A stretch of DNA of 58,903 bases from Verrucomicrobiota bacterium (GCA_012517065.1 JAAYVR010000227.1:1-58903), one strand, 5' to 3'; positions 1-9,566 are shown, numbered from the stretch's first letter. Numbers and translations are program-made. The notes: generated from the sequence alone by a model not told the origin.

Positions 1-81
1 ATGCTCCTTGCCGACGATCCTGGACATGCAGTGATACAGAACGGTTTTACCCTGAAGTTTGATTCTGGGCAGTCTCATTAG
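1..81 (+). CDS. possible C-terminal tail of an upstream gene (partial)
   Basis: Reading frame 1 is open from the window edge to a TAG at 79-81 and encodes 26 residues ending in FDSGQSH. It could be the 3' end of a gene that starts outside the window. Nothing in so short a stretch identifies a family, and an open run of this length also occurs by chance. Confidence 0.2.
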   Translation: MLLADDPGHAVIQNGFTLKFDSGQSH

Positions 82-685
82 AACCTCCTTGATTTGTATT
101 GTTGTTCTCCTTGCAACAGAGCGACAGGCTCGCAGCCGTGCCTCCCATTGGCCGACTGGTTGGGCGGGTCCGGGTCAGAACCCTGGGCGCCCAAATAACG
201 TGTCTGTCCCTCTATTTGGGGGTAAAATCGCACAACACGCTCCGGGAGTCAAACGGGGCCAAGGTGTTGGCGAGGCGTCGTGGTGTAGTGGGGGCTATCT
301 CGGGGTAGTGTGTCACCATCCCGATCCAGCTCCCGGGGAAACTCCGAGAACACCAGCCCTTCAAACCATAAGTTCAAGCCACAAGCTGTTGTGCAGCGTT
401 GCGATACAGGAGTGTTCGTTGTGAGGAGTGGCCTGTTCACTTCTTGCCTGGAATGCCACCAAAGCGGTAATCCATCTTGCGAGCCGTTTCGTGTCAAAAA
501 GATCCTCTTGCTAGGCTCTGTATGTAGAGCCAGCAGTTCGCCAGTTTCTGCACGGGTGCAAAGTGAATGTACCCCGGGAAAAGGTATAAGGTGCCAGGCT
601 CGAAGTTCCGATTTTTTCGCGCCACGGACAGCGCGCCCTGTTCTTCATGAAAGCTTGGAGGAGATATGTGGCCCAGTCTCGGGCA
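82..685. other. intergenic stretch with one REP-like repeat
   Basis: No convincing gene is visible. Short frames on both strands lack family features and overlap each other. The stretch carries one GTGTCTGTC-type repeat at 191-219 and a small dyad at about 512-529 (GGCTCT/AGAGCC). It lies downstream of the stop of the large secreted protein on the minus strand, and I see no clear intrinsic terminator. Confidence 0.5.
191..219 (+). repeat. REP-like element, GTGTCTGTC type
   Basis: A core reading AACGTGTCTGTCCCTC is flanked by a perfect 7-bp inverted repeat, CCAAATA (191-197) and TATTTGG (213-219). The same core recurs at about 31.5, 31.7, 31.9, 32.0, 35.5, 35.8, 36.0, 43.9, 49.8, 49.9, 58.3 and 58.4 kb, and in reverse at 24.1 kb. 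Confidence 0.75.
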
Positions 686-3600
686 TCAGCGAAAGCGCGT
701 CATTGATTGCTGCACCGATTCAGCCGCAGCTTTTGCGCGATAGAACCTCGCCCCGTAGTCGGATGCTTTCTGGTCAACGAACGTGACCATGCCAGAAACC
801 GGCGCCCGGACAATTGCAATGGTTGTCCACTCGATCAGATTCGTGGACGCCTCGATCTCGTACAACCCGAATGGCACGCCTCGGATGGTTCCGTGGAAGA
901 AGTCGCCGTCGAGAACACATTGTGCGAACAGATTGGCCGTATGCTCTGAAAGCGGCTCCTTTGGGGCTGTCCACGGCTCAACAGTCCACAGGCTGCCGTC
1001 GGTGCGCTTGTCCGTAAACAGGCCCGCCCCTGTTGTGCCTGATCTTTTCCCTGCGCGATCCCACCAGACCTGCCCGCCCGCTGCAGTGAACGACATGCCG
1101 TTTACAGTTTTTCCTTCAAGGCCGACGGTTCTTGCCGGCACACGCAATCTCACCCATTTCCCCGCCGGCGGCAGTATTCCGATATACACTTTGGACGTCG
1201 CGTGGCCTTCGCCATACTTGAACAGGTCTTCACCCCAATAAGCGCGGTGTTCCCATGATGCGCCGTTCCGCCACTGCAACATTATCATTTGCGGCGGCGC
1301 ATAAGGATCCAAGTAAACGTAGCAGAACAGCTCGTCGCCGGAGTTGACGGTCATCGGTTGGATGGGCTGCCCCGAATAATATGCGAAATAATGCGAGCGC
1401 ACGGTGCCGGGCGCAGCCCATTTCGACTTATTGAGGAACGCACCGGAGACCGGCCCGGGCTCCTCGGTGGTCCAAATCCAATCATCACCGGTGCTGGCCA
1501 TTCTTGTTGCCCCGGCTGGCAAATCATCATCGACCCACACCCAATCGTCTGTGGGGAGGTAGGGTTGTGCGGCCACAGGTTGCTTACCGGCATGTCCCCA
1601 CCACGCCTGTCCCCCGTAAAGTGAGAATGCCATCCCAGCAACAGCCCGGTTTTCGAGAGCCACCAACGAGGCGGGCACTTCGAGCCGCACCCATTGACCT
1701 GTTGGCGGCAAAGGCCCTGCGTAGCATCTGTCAGGTGGAGCGTCCTTGCCCCATGGGAACCTGTTCTCGCCCCAGTAGGCGCGATGGTTCCACAAACCGT
1801 CGTTCCATTGCAACATGACCATCTGGGGCGGGTTCGCCGCATCCAAATAAACATAGGCGAACAGCTTGTCTCCGGGATTAACCGTTTCTGGTGAAGTGCC
1901 GAGAAACAGGTGATGGTGATATTGTCGAGGCAAACTGGCTTGGAGGGACAGCGGCGATTTGTGGCTCAACTCGCCCACAATGGGTGAAGGCGTTTCTGTC
2001 CACTCCCAGCCAGCCTCATTAAAAGCGTCTGTTTTTGCGCCCGCGGGCAATTTGTCTGCCAACCAAACAACATCTTCCTCGAGCAAGGCCGAGCTCTTGC
2101 CAGCGTGATCCCACGCAACTTCTCCGCCGTATCGATCAAACGACATTCCTCGCACAAGCTTGCCTTCCAAACCGACAAGTCTTGCCGGGACTTCGAGCCG
2201 AACCCATTTTCCGCCCGGCGGCACAGGTCCCATGTAACAACGCTCGGGAGGACCGTCCGCACCGTACGGAAACAGGTTTTCGCCCCAGTAAGCCCTGTGG
2301 CCCCACGGACTGTTCGTGGCCCCGTCGTTCCATTGCAGCATGATCATCCGAGGCGCGTTGGTGGGGTTGATATAGACGTATGCCATCAGATGATCACCGC
2401 GGTCAACCTGCAGAGCATCTTTCGCGTTCGTGAAGAAATGACCTCGCAACCCTGTCGCAGACGGCGAGACGTGCGCTTTGTTTCCCGAGAAAGGCTCCGG
2501 ATTCGAACTCACCCATGTCCATGTCTCGCCCGTGTAACTTTGGCCGACTGCTCCGGAAGGCAAAGAATCGCTCACCCAAACATGGTCGCTGCTCGGGATT
2601 GCTTTTCCGGTGTTATCCCAGCACGCCTTACCGCCGTACACGGTGAACGCCACACCCGTGACCTGCCGGTTTTCCAACCCCACCACACTGGCCGGAACCG
2701 AAAGCCGCACCCATTGTCCTCGCGCAGGCAGTGAACCAATCCGCACCTTGCTAGTGCGTTCGCCCTTGGTCCAAGTGTTCGGAAACTTGTCTTCGCCCCA
2801 GTAAGCCCGGTGTTCCCAAGACCCATCCCACCACTGAACCATGATCATTTTCGGAGGCGAGGCGCGATCGAGGTGGACATAGGTGAACAGCGAATCGTCG
2901 GGATTGATCTGCCATCCCGGTTTTCCGACCGAGACGAAGTGCGTGCTCATCTCGCCGGACGGCGCTGAAACATGCGCGCGCGTTCCGAAATACGGGGCGG
3001 GGTTTGCGTTCGTCCATATCCATGCATCAGCCCAGAATGCTTCTGTCTTTGAATTGTCCGGGACATCGTCTCCGACCCATACCTGGTCTCGAGCTGGCGC
3101 TGTTTTGGCGAGATGATCCCAGGCAGCTTCGCCGTCATGCACATTGAAAGAAACCCCGTTCACGTCCTTGTCTTCAAGCTCGACGAGCCTCGCCGGGACT
3201 TCGAGTCGAACCCATTGTCCTGTCGGCGGGAGACCGCCAATTCTAACTTTGCTCGCGGGTTCGCCCTTGGTCCATTCCCTTGGGAACAGGTCTTCGCCCC
3301 AGTAAGCCCTGTGTTCCCAAGAAATCCCTTCGCGCCATTGCACCATAATCATTCTCGGTCTGGCGGACGGATTCAGATACACGTACACGACAAGTGAATC
3401 CCCGATTTTGACGTGAAACGGTCTTTTGGCACCGGCAAACCACCAGCTACGCAGGCCTGGCCCCTGTCTCACTCGCAATGCCAGACTGCCTGAGACTGGA
3501 ACTGGGTCACGGTTAATCCATTCCCAAGTGCCGCTGGCGGCGTTCGAGGCGCATTCCGGCATGGAATCTTCCATGCACACGCGATCCGTTGTGCCAGCAA

Positions 3601-4744
3601 CCAATGTGGCGGGCGCGTAGTAGATCACAAGGTTTGTCGTCGTTACGTTGCGGGCGGCGCTGTTGTCTCGTGCTGTCACTGTTATCGTGTTCGCACCCGG
3701 GACGAGATTCACGCTCTTGCTCCAAAAGACTGTTCCCGCGCCGGTTGTCACATCGTTGTTCGCGCGCTCCCCGTTGACCTCGACGGACCGAACCCCGTTG
3801 TCACCACCGCCAAAATCGCAGGCGGATCCAGCAAGGACAATCTCATCGCTGTCCACCAGTTGTCCATCCGCGTGACTGGTCACAGAAATGCTCGGACCAG
3901 TCGTGTCCGGCGGCGCATAGTTGATTGTCAGTCCGATGGTTGTCGCGTTGAGGTTCACACTATTGTCCAGCGCATTCACTGTGAGCGTGTTGCTGCCGGG
4001 ATTGAGAGTTAAAGTCTTGCTCCAATTGGCCGTGCCCGAGCCGACCGCAGTATCGTTTGCTGCGCGTTCGCCGTTGACAGTGACAGACCGAATCCCGTTG
4101 TTGCCGCGGCCTGCGTCGGTCGCAGTGCCCAGCAGAGTTATCGTGCTCGTTGCGACGGTCTGGTCGTTGGTGTGGCTTATGATCGACACCACCGGCCCGG
4201 CGGTGTCAGGAATCGAATATTGTATCGTCAGTCTGACAACCGCAGTGTTTGTGTTCTGGCTGTTGTCGCATGCAACCACAGTGATGGTGTTCGCACCGGG
4301 GATTAAAGTAACACTCCTGCTCCAATACGCCGTGGAAGAACCGACCGCAGTGTCGTTGTTTGCTCGCAGTCCGTTGACCGTCACATATCGAATCCCACTG
4401 TTTCCGCGGCCTGAATCTGATGCCGTTCCGCGCAACATGATCGCGCTGGTGGTGACTGTTTGGCCGTCACTATGGCTGGTGACCGAGACGGCCGGTCCTG
4501 TCGTGTCAGCCGTATCCAAGACGGAAAGGCCGGTTTGCGGGGCAAAACTGTAGTGCGCACTCGGAGCAACTGTTCCGGTCTGGTTGCCTGATGATCTGCC
4601 GTTGACGCTGTTTGCCACGCCACGTTCAACTGTGTACTCAGCCAGCGGATCCGGCGCCTTGGCGTTCACCAGAAAGGTGTCATGAGCGAAGCCGATTGCG
4701 ACTAATAGCAAGATCACGCATCCGTTTGCCCATGCAGAGTGCAT
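686..4744 (-). CDS. large secreted protein: three Ig-like domains plus five tandem W/YWGE repeats
   Basis: The protein has 1352 aa. An N-terminal hydrophobic segment suggests export. Residues about 80-365 hold three consecutive about 95-residue Ig-like (glucodextranase B/Big-like) domains, each with a TGP..SV.SH..GQ start and a W(S)K/RS..L.PG.NT.TV core. Residues about 375-1240 hold five repeats of about 170 residues with the signature GD.L..YVYL, QW..G, HRAYWGE, G.WVRLEVPA and W....GK. The same type of module occurs in planctomycete and verrucomicrobial DUF1549/DUF1553 proteins, where it is presumed to bind a ligand, probably glycan. The last about 60 residues form a small domain (YEIEAS, W, F.D, FYR) also found at the C-terminus of two other secreted proteins here. 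No catalytic domain is visible. Its role is probably surface or matrix binding; the substrate is unknown. Confidence 0.8.
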   Translation of the reverse strand: MHSAWANGCVILLLVAIGFAHDTFLVNAKAPDPLAEYTVERGVANSVNGRSSGNQTGTVAPSAHYSFAPQTGLSVLDTADTTGPAVSVTSHSDGQTVTTSAIMLRGTASDSGRGNSGIRYVTVNGLRANNDTAVGSSTAYWSRSVTLIPGANTITVVACDNSQNTNTAVVRLTIQYSIPDTAGPVVSIISHTNDQTVATSTITLLGTATDAGRGNNGIRSVTVNGERAANDTAVGSGTANWSKTLTLNPGSNTLTVNALDNSVNLNATTIGLTINYAPPDTTGPSISVTSHADGQLVDSDEIVLAGSACDFGGGDNGVRSVEVNGERANNDVTTGAGTVFWSKSVNLVPGANTITVTARDNSAARNVTTTNLVIYYAPATLVAGTTDRVCMEDSMPECASNAASGTWEWINRDPVPVSGSLALRVRQGPGLRSWWFAGAKRPFHVKIGDSLVVYVYLNPSARPRMIMVQWREGISWEHRAYWGEDLFPREWTKGEPASKVRIGGLPPTGQWVRLEVPARLVELEDKDVNGVSFNVHDGEAAWDHLAKTAPARDQVWVGDDVPDNSKTEAFWADAWIWTNANPAPYFGTRAHVSAPSGEMSTHFVSVGKPGWQINPDDSLFTYVHLDRASPPKMIMVQWWDGSWEHRAYWGEDKFPNTWTKGERTSKVRIGSLPARGQWVRLSVPASVVGLENRQVTGVAFTVYGGKACWDNTGKAIPSSDHVWVSDSLPSGAVGQSYTGETWTWVSSNPEPFSGNKAHVSPSATGLRGHFFTNAKDALQVDRGDHLMAYVYINPTNAPRMIMLQWNDGATNSPWGHRAYWGENLFPYGADGPPERCYMGPVPPGGKWVRLEVPARLVGLEGKLVRGMSFDRYGGEVAWDHAGKSSALLEEDVVWLADKLPAGAKTDAFNEAGWEWTETPSPIVGELSHKSPLSLQASLPRQYHHHLFLGTSPETVNPGDKLFAYVYLDAANPPQMVMLQWNDGLWNHRAYWGENRFPWGKDAPPDRCYAGPLPPTGQWVRLEVPASLVALENRAVAGMAFSLYGGQAWWGHAGKQPVAAQPYLPTDDWVWVDDDLPAGATRMASTGDDWIWTTEEPGPVSGAFLNKSKWAAPGTVRSHYFAYYSGQPIQPMTVNSGDELFCYVYLDPYAPPQMIMLQWRNGASWEHRAYWGEDLFKYGEGHATSKVYIGILPPAGKWVRLRVPARTVGLEGKTVNGMSFTAAGGQVWWDRAGKRSGTTGAGLFTDKRTDGSLWTVEPWTAPKEPLSEHTANLFAQCVLDGDFFHGTIRGVPFGLYEIEASTNLIEWTTIAIVRAPVSGMVTFVDQKASDYGARFYRAKAAAESVQQSMTRFR

Positions 4745-4928
4745 TGACGTTTAGATGCCGAAATCCTGTCCGAGGTGTCAAGCGCACAGTCAGTGCGTGC
4801 AGTTGAGTCAATTCCGCTCGTTCGCGCCCACTACATACTATCCAGCCCGAAAACCTCACCTCCTGACCGGCCCAAGAGACCCCGGTGATTACATAGGACG
4901 CGGCCGGTTTGTCTCGCGCTCGAAAGCG

Positions 4929-5732
4929 TCACCGGCCGAACAGCAATACGAGCCCTCCAAGAACGACTCGATACCACCCGAACCCGACAAACGTATGCGT
5001 TTGTACAAAGCGCAACAGCCATTTGACTGAAATGAACGCTGTCACGGCTGCCACCAGAATCCCAACAGCAACCAGCCACCAGTCGATCGGGTACGGCGGC
5101 GGGGACTCGTGCGCGTCCATAAGTTCCTTGGCCGCGGCCGCTGTTAACGTCGGAATTCCAAGCATGAAAGAAAACTCGGTGGCCGGTGCTCGGCGAAGAC
5201 CGAGCACCAGCGCCACCAGAATTGTTGCACCGGACCGCGACAGGCCGGGGAATATCGCAGCCAACAGTTGGCCTCCGGCGACGGCGAGAGCGATCGGCCA
5301 CGTTACATTGTCATGGGTCGGCCGATGTTTGAGCCACGCTTCAACTGCCAAAAACAGAATTCCGCCAATCAGCGTCGCAAGCGCAACGGCAGTCACGCTC
5401 TCCTTGTTCAGCCGCCACCCGAACTTCTTCAGGCAATACCCCCCGACAACAGTGATCCCGAATGCAACAAGCAGCTTCGCGATGTAATCATGCGACTCGG
5501 GCTTGCGCCAATCGCGCGCGAGGTTGACCAGCCGTTTCCAGAAAATCAGAAGAACAGCCGCCACAGCACCGGGTTGGACAATAACCGTGAACAGCTCGTC
5601 TCTGAGGAATTGAGCGCCGGGGGGTAGCCAATGCTCCACCAGAAGCAGGTGGCCGGTCGAAGAAATTGGAAGGAACTCCGTAACCCCTTCGACCACACCC
5701 AATATAACCGCGGTCAACCAATCCGGCATCAA
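4929..5732 (-). CDS. uppP: undecaprenyl-diphosphatase UppP (BacA family)
   Basis: This 267-aa polytopic membrane protein has the standard family length. It removes one phosphate from undecaprenyl diphosphate so that the lipid carrier can be reused for peptidoglycan and other envelope glycans. The N-terminus carries the family motif G-VEG-TEFLPISSTGH (residues about 12-27), with the two catalytic-region glutamates. The second signature, PGLSRSGATI, lies at about residue 163. A run of hydrophobic helices follows to the C-terminus. The start is 6 bp downstream of the pfp stop, so the two genes are probably cotranscribed. High UppP dosage is known to give bacitracin tolerance. Confidence 0.95.
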   Translation of the reverse strand: MMPDWLTAVILGVVEGVTEFLPISSTGHLLLVEHWLPPGAQFLRDELFTVIVQPGAVAAVLLIFWKRLVNLARDWRKPESHDYIAKLLVAFGITVVGGYCLKKFGWRLNKESVTAVALATLIGGILFLAVEAWLKHRPTHDNVTWPIALAVAGGQLLAAIFPGLSRSGATILVALVLGLRRAPATEFSFMLGIPTLTAAAAKELMDAHESPPPYPIDWWLVAVGILVAAVTAFISVKWLLRFVQTHTFVGFGWYRVVLGGLVLLFGR

Positions 5733-5738
5733 TTGGCC

Positions 5739-6980
5739 TTACTCTTCGGTCCTCTTGACAGCAACCTTTGGCCCGACCTTCTGACCGATGTCAAGGAGAA
5801 GATTAAGGAACCATCGGGTGTCAATGTCGAACGGCTTGCCTCCTTTCACACGATCAAACTCGATCGCCCGGAGTTCGCCTTTGGCGTTTTCGTCTTCGCC
5901 AACGACTCCACTAACTCCGGCCAGTGCGCATTCGACAGCTTTTTCGCAGCAGCGCCGAATCAGTGCGAGGTCTTTAGCGTTTGGAGCTGCCGACCGGCAG
6001 AAATACCCGCTCTTTTGCACCAGCGTCTTCTGAGCCCCGATCATCGCGCCAAACTGCTTTCCAAACCACGCGCCGACATTAACCGCATCCAATTTGATGT
6101 GCCCGAACGGATCGCGCGGCAGTGTCTGGCCGCGGCTCTCGATTTCTGCGGCAATCGATTCAACCCCGGCGCCTTCTGACACGAATATGTTTACGCAATC
6201 GTGTTCGTCCATGACACGACGCAAGCGCTCGGCTTCGGACGCGATGTCAAACCCCATTTCGGGTACAAAGATTCCGTGCACCTCGCGCCGTTCCCGCGTC
6301 AGTCCAATGCTCGGAAGAAACTGTTTCCTGTTCAGCCTCGAGCGGTACACGCGGGCGGTGTAGGCTGTCAACCAACCGCAGTTCCGTCCCATGACCTCGT
6401 GAACAATTAACATTCGCGGGTTGGCGCTGTGTTCAGCGACGACGTTTTCGAAGAAACGCGCGCCTTGTTCGGCAGCGGTCCATGCCCCAAGGGTCTGGCG
6501 AATCGGATAAACGTCGTTGTCGATTGTCTTCGGAAGCCCAACAACCGTTAGATTGTACCCTTTCTTATTCTCTTTCAGGTACTTGGCCAAATCTGCCGCC
6601 GCGGTGTTGGTGTCGTCGCCACCAATCGTGTGCAGCACATCCACACCGTCTCTGATCAGTTGCTCTGCCGCAACATCCTGCGGGTTCTGCCCTTCCTTTA
6701 TCAGCGACCGCTTGAGGCAATCCTCGACGTTGGTCAGTTTGACTCTGCTGTTCCCGATGGGACTTCCGCCGTAACCGTGTAGCACATGGGCGTTGGCACG
6801 CACCTCGGCATCGACGATGTACTTGTCCCCCAGCAACAAGCCTTTGTACCCGTCCTTGTAACAGATGATCTCCACGCCTTTCGCCACGCGGTCGTATGCT
6901 TCAATCAGAAATCCAATTGCCGACGAGAGGCAAGGCGCCAATCCACCTGCCGTCAATATTGCTACTTTCTGTACTGCCAT
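5739..6980 (-). CDS. pfp: pyrophosphate-dependent 6-phosphofructokinase
   Basis: The 413-aa enzyme phosphorylates fructose 6-phosphate reversibly, using PPi instead of ATP, in cytoplasmic glycolysis/gluconeogenesis. The phosphate-binding motif reads GGDDTN (residues about 120-125), with Asp where ATP-dependent enzymes have Gly. The catalytic loop reads PKTIDND (150-156), where the Lys is the other PPi marker. PPi specificity therefore rests on two residues visible in the sequence. The substrate-binding MGRNCGWL motif follows at about residue 195. It is upstream of uppP in a two-gene unit with 6 bp between genes. An inverted repeat lies 25-45 bp before the start. Confidence 0.93.
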   Translation of the reverse strand: MAVQKVAILTAGGLAPCLSSAIGFLIEAYDRVAKGVEIICYKDGYKGLLLGDKYIVDAEVRANAHVLHGYGGSPIGNSRVKLTNVEDCLKRSLIKEGQNPQDVAAEQLIRDGVDVLHTIGGDDTNTAAADLAKYLKENKKGYNLTVVGLPKTIDNDVYPIRQTLGAWTAAEQGARFFENVVAEHSANPRMLIVHEVMGRNCGWLTAYTARVYRSRLNRKQFLPSIGLTRERREVHGIFVPEMGFDIASEAERLRRVMDEHDCVNIFVSEGAGVESIAAEIESRGQTLPRDPFGHIKLDAVNVGAWFGKQFGAMIGAQKTLVQKSGYFCRSAAPNAKDLALIRRCCEKAVECALAGVSGVVGEDENAKGELRAIEFDRVKGGKPFDIDTRWFLNLLLDIGQKVGPKVAVKRTEE

Positions 6981-7006
6981 CTTTTCGTATGTCCTCTCAA
7001 ATAAGT

Positions 7007-7026
7007 GCCAAATAAGTACATTTGGC
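7007..7026. promoter_or_regulatory. inverted repeat upstream of pfp
   Basis: GCCAAAT and ATTTGGC form a perfect 7-bp dyad around a 6-nt centre, about 27-46 bp upstream of the pfp start on the minus strand. The position fits an operator or a leader hairpin. No regulator is identified. Confidence 0.3.
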
Positions 7027-7148
7027 GCTCGGGCTGCCCCATTTCAATCGTCCGGGAAAACCCAAAGCGCCGACAGCGCTACCAGTACCGCAACCCGCCC
7101 GTCCTCGCAAGTCCAATTGCGATTGGCCATCCATCATGCTCTAGCCCA

Positions 7149-7332
7149 AATATTTCCCAACCCGGCGTAGCCGAAACCAAAGTCGCCTGGCGGGCAACGC
7201 CCCCGGCTTTTGCTCAACCCCGGACCTTCAGTCACGTCGGCCTGGGAAATATGCCCTGCGAATCCGTCGCTGCGAAAACCACTCTGATCAAGCTCCCACT
7301 GGAAGCGGCACTGCCAGAGTAACTCCCAACCA
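7149..7332 (+). repeat. dispersed palindromic repeat, family A, copy 1
   Basis: The left arm starts ATATTTCCCAACCCGGCGTA and its inverse at 7233-7252 reads CGTCGGCCTGGGAAATAT, so about 104 bp can fold on itself. A conserved tail (CGTCGCTGCGAAAACCACTC and CACTGGAAGCGGC) continues to about 7332. Four more copies lie near 15.7, 21.2, 31.2 and 35.3 kb. The rest of the 6981-7691 gap holds family B and no gene. Confidence 0.8.
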
Positions 7333-7396
7333 CATCAAACTTCTCCGCCTAAAGGCGGGACTCCAACGGCCGCGGGCGTGAAAACGTTGCTGCGAT

Positions 7397-7502
7397 AGTC
7401 CGGGCTTTCAGCCCTTGGATTGTTGAAGGTAATGTCGAGATGGCCCTTCTCGTGGGGTTTCACCCCACGCTGGTATGGACCGCGCCGTTGGCGCTTCGAT
7501 GA
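7397..7502 (+). repeat. dispersed repeat, family B, copy 1
   Basis: About 100 bp beginning at CTTTCAGCCCTTGGA and running through GATGGCCCTTCTCG to GCGCCGTTGGCGCT matches 14930-15030 in order and spacing. It is non-coding and lies between the SDR gene and repeat family A. Confidence 0.6.
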
Positions 7503-7691
7503 CCGACCAATACAACCACCTTGTCCATGGCAGCGTAGTTGATTGTTTCAGCCATGAACGCCTTTCACCGGAGTGAAGCTTTGGCTGTCTTGGGCTGGTC
7601 TGGCGGCGAGATTCCCGGGTCAGTAACGCCTTGCCCAACATTGGCCGCGCAGTCCATCGCTCTGCACTTTGACGTGAAGTGATCGGCGGGT

Positions 7692-8474
7692 CTATCCCTT
7701 CGTCCGCCGGTGGACCTTGTAAACTGCGGCTTGGTCAGTGCATTTGATGACCATCTCGTCAATGCACACGTGCGGTGGTCGTTCCGCAACCCAGACTATA
7801 GCTTCCGCAACATCTTCAGCTCTCAGCGGCTGCACACCCTCGTACACCTGCGCGGCGCGCTTCGCATCACCCTTGAACCGAACAAGCGAAAACTCGGTCT
7901 CGGCCATGCCGGGGTCGATCGTGGCCACACGAAGCCCCGTGCCACACAGTTCGAGCCTTAAAGCGCGAGTGATCTGCAGTTCGCCCGCTTTGGCAGCGCA
8001 ATAGGCAGCGCCGCCTTCGTACGCAGTGCGGCCGGCGACAGAACCAATGTTTATGATAATGCCTCCGGGATAAGGCAGCATCAGAGACAGCGCGGCGCGA
8101 ACCATGCGCAACACGCCAAGAACATTGGTCTGGAACATCGTCTCCCAATCAGAGTCCTTGCCTTCGGCCACGGGGTCCAGTCCAAGCGCGCCGCCGGCAT
8201 TGTTCACAAGAACATCCAGGCGCGGTGTCACGCTCCTGACCCATTCGACGTATTCATTCACCGACGGTGTGGAAGCCACGTCGAGGAAATGGAAGACAGC
8301 TTGTGGCGATCCTTCTTTGCTTGCCTGTTCGGCCAGGGCAGCAAGGCGGTCAACCCTTCGAGCGCCCAAGAGCAACCTCGCCCCGCGTCGCGCAAACTCG
8401 ATTGCCGCCGCTGCGCCAAATCCGCTTGAAGCGCCGGTTATCAACACCCACTTGTCAGTCAAAATCGATTTCAT
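7692..8474 (-). CDS. short-chain dehydrogenase/reductase (YdfG-like)
   Basis: A 260-aa classical SDR. Visible motifs are the cofactor-binding TGASSGFG at about residues 14-21, NNAG at about 91-94, the catalytic Ser in NIGSVAGR (about 144) and YCAAK (Tyr about 157, Lys about 161). The arginines after the glycine motif (GARRVDR) suggest NADP(H). The sequence resembles the YdfG group, which reduces 3-hydroxy acids or malonic semialdehyde, but the substrate cannot be read from the sequence. The gene stands alone, directly downstream of tRNA-Val on the same strand. Confidence 0.88.
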   Translation of the reverse strand: MKSILTDKWVLITGASSGFGAAAAIEFARRGARLLLGARRVDRLAALAEQASKEGSPQAVFHFLDVASTPSVNEYVEWVRSVTPRLDVLVNNAGGALGLDPVAEGKDSDWETMFQTNVLGVLRMVRAALSLMLPYPGGIIINIGSVAGRTAYEGGAAYCAAKAGELQITRALRLELCGTGLRVATIDPGMAETEFSLVRFKGDAKRAAQVYEGVQPLRAEDVAEAIVWVAERPPHVCIDEMVIKCTDQAAVYKVHRRTKG

Positions 8475-8516
8475 GGTCTCAACAGCCAGTGTGAGACGCT
8501 ATAGAACCGAACAAAA

Positions 8517-8591
8517 TGGTGCGCGATAGAGGACTTGAACCTCTGACCCCTTCCGTGTCAAGGAAGTGCTCTACCTCTGAGCTAACCGCGC
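8517..8591 (-). tRNA. tRNA-Val (anticodon GAC)
   Basis: Read on the minus strand, the gene folds as a full cloverleaf. The acceptor stem GCGCGGT pairs with ATCGCGC. The anticodon stem CTTCC/GGAAG encloses loop TTGACAC, so the anticodon is GAC. The T arm is AGAGG TTCAAGT CCTCT. The 3' CCA is encoded (8517-8519). Confidence 0.95.
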
Positions 8592-8738
8592 ACCGCGAAG
8601 GCGCGCGCATAGACTTTCAGCAGACGCGCGCCAGGAAACATTCTCGTTCTTTTCGCGCCCGATGCAAGCCGAATTTGCCGAGTCTGTGCTCCGCTGTTCT
8701 GTGAAGAATCTTTCCTCGCCGCCGATCTGCTGCGGCAT

Positions 8739-8969
8739 TCATCTGCCAAGGGACGGCTTGTTTGTGCCGAAATTGTTGGTCGAAACCGATTCGCCGTACT
8801 TGATCAATTGGCGTTGTTCGATGAGCTGTAGTTCGCGTTTCAGCGACCGCAGCGTGCCGGTGTTTGCTTCAAGAAATGCCATGATTGCCAGCAATAACAC
8901 CAGCACGACCACAACGGCGCTTCCGCCGTCGCTTCGGGTGCAGTCCGAGTTGTTTGCTCGAAGTTTCAT
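8739..8969 (-). CDS. small single-pass membrane protein, last gene of the pilin-like operon
   Basis: A 76-aa protein with a glycine-serine before a hydrophobic helix (residues about 15-35, SAVVVVLVLLLAIMAF) and a charged helical segment (RSLKRELQLIEQRQL). Its ATG overlaps the stop of the preceding pseudopilin gene (ATGA, 8966-8969), so translation is probably coupled. By position and shape it could be a GspK/PilX-like minor component or an assembly factor. The usual Glu+5 of a prepilin is not obvious, so a true pilin is uncertain. Confidence 0.65.
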   Translation of the reverse strand: MKLRANNSDCTRSDGGSAVVVVLVLLLAIMAFLEANTGTLRSLKRELQLIEQRQLIKYGESVSTNNFGTNKPSLGR

Positions 8970-9514
8970 TGGTTCTTGGCAGCACTTGGAACCGCGATGA
9001 AAGTGAACGCAGGCGTCTCGCGCACAGCTTTCATGACACTGGCGAACTCAAGTTCCCAACGCCATGCCGTCACCGTTCCCCAGTTGTCTTGATGAAAAGC
9101 GCATCGCTTGATTCCAGTGAGAAGCGGCTCGCTCAGGCCGTCTTTGCTCTTGATACGCACGATTTGGTTTGTTGAAAAAATGTAGGCTACTTCTTGGTCC
9201 CCTGACGGGATGCAAAACGCAATCCCGCCCTGGCCTTTTTCGACGCGTATGGCCCCCGCAGCCGAACGCACATCCGCACGCCATTGTTCACCGACGCGCA
9301 GCGCTCGTGTCATGTCCTCGGCATTGCTTCGCAGTCGTTTCGAGTGATCCAACGCGTTGTAAAACGCGGCGAGCGCTGCGCCTATGACGACCAACACAAC
9401 GCCCAGATAGATCAGACACTCGATAAGCAGAATACCTCGTTCGGCGTGGCGTGCAGCGGGCATCCAAACGCCCCGCCGCGCCCCAACATCTGCTTTCTTG
9501 TTCAAGGTTTGCAT
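8966..9514 (-). CDS. prepilin-like protein (GspJ/PilW-like pseudopilin)
   Basis: 182 aa. A type IV prepilin cleavage context, ERG followed by ILLIECLIYLG, sits at about residues 26-36. Glu falls at position +5 and a long hydrophobic helix follows. After cleavage the protein would be a minor pseudopilin at the tip of a secretion pseudopilus. The annotated ATG gives a 27-residue leader, long for the family; an internal Met at 9463 would give a shorter leader. It lies between another pseudopilin gene (stop 9567) and the small membrane protein gene, which it overlaps by 4 bp. Confidence 0.75.
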   Translation of the reverse strand: MQTLNKKADVGARRGVWMPAARHAERGILLIECLIYLGVVLVVIGAALAAFYNALDHSKRLRSNAEDMTRALRVGEQWRADVRSAAGAIRVEKGQGGIAFCIPSGDQEVAYIFSTNQIVRIKSKDGLSEPLLTGIKRCAFHQDNWGTVTAWRWELEFASVMKAVRETPAFTFIAVPSAAKNQ

Positions 9515-9566
9515 TGTGTGCCCCTGACAAACTCAGCCAGTCGGCTATCTGCGGTTACAGAGCATC

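Noticed and set aside
512-529. Terminator for the large secreted protein gene
   Set aside because: The small GGCTCT/AGAGCC dyad is over 150 bp after the stop and has no U-tract on the minus strand.
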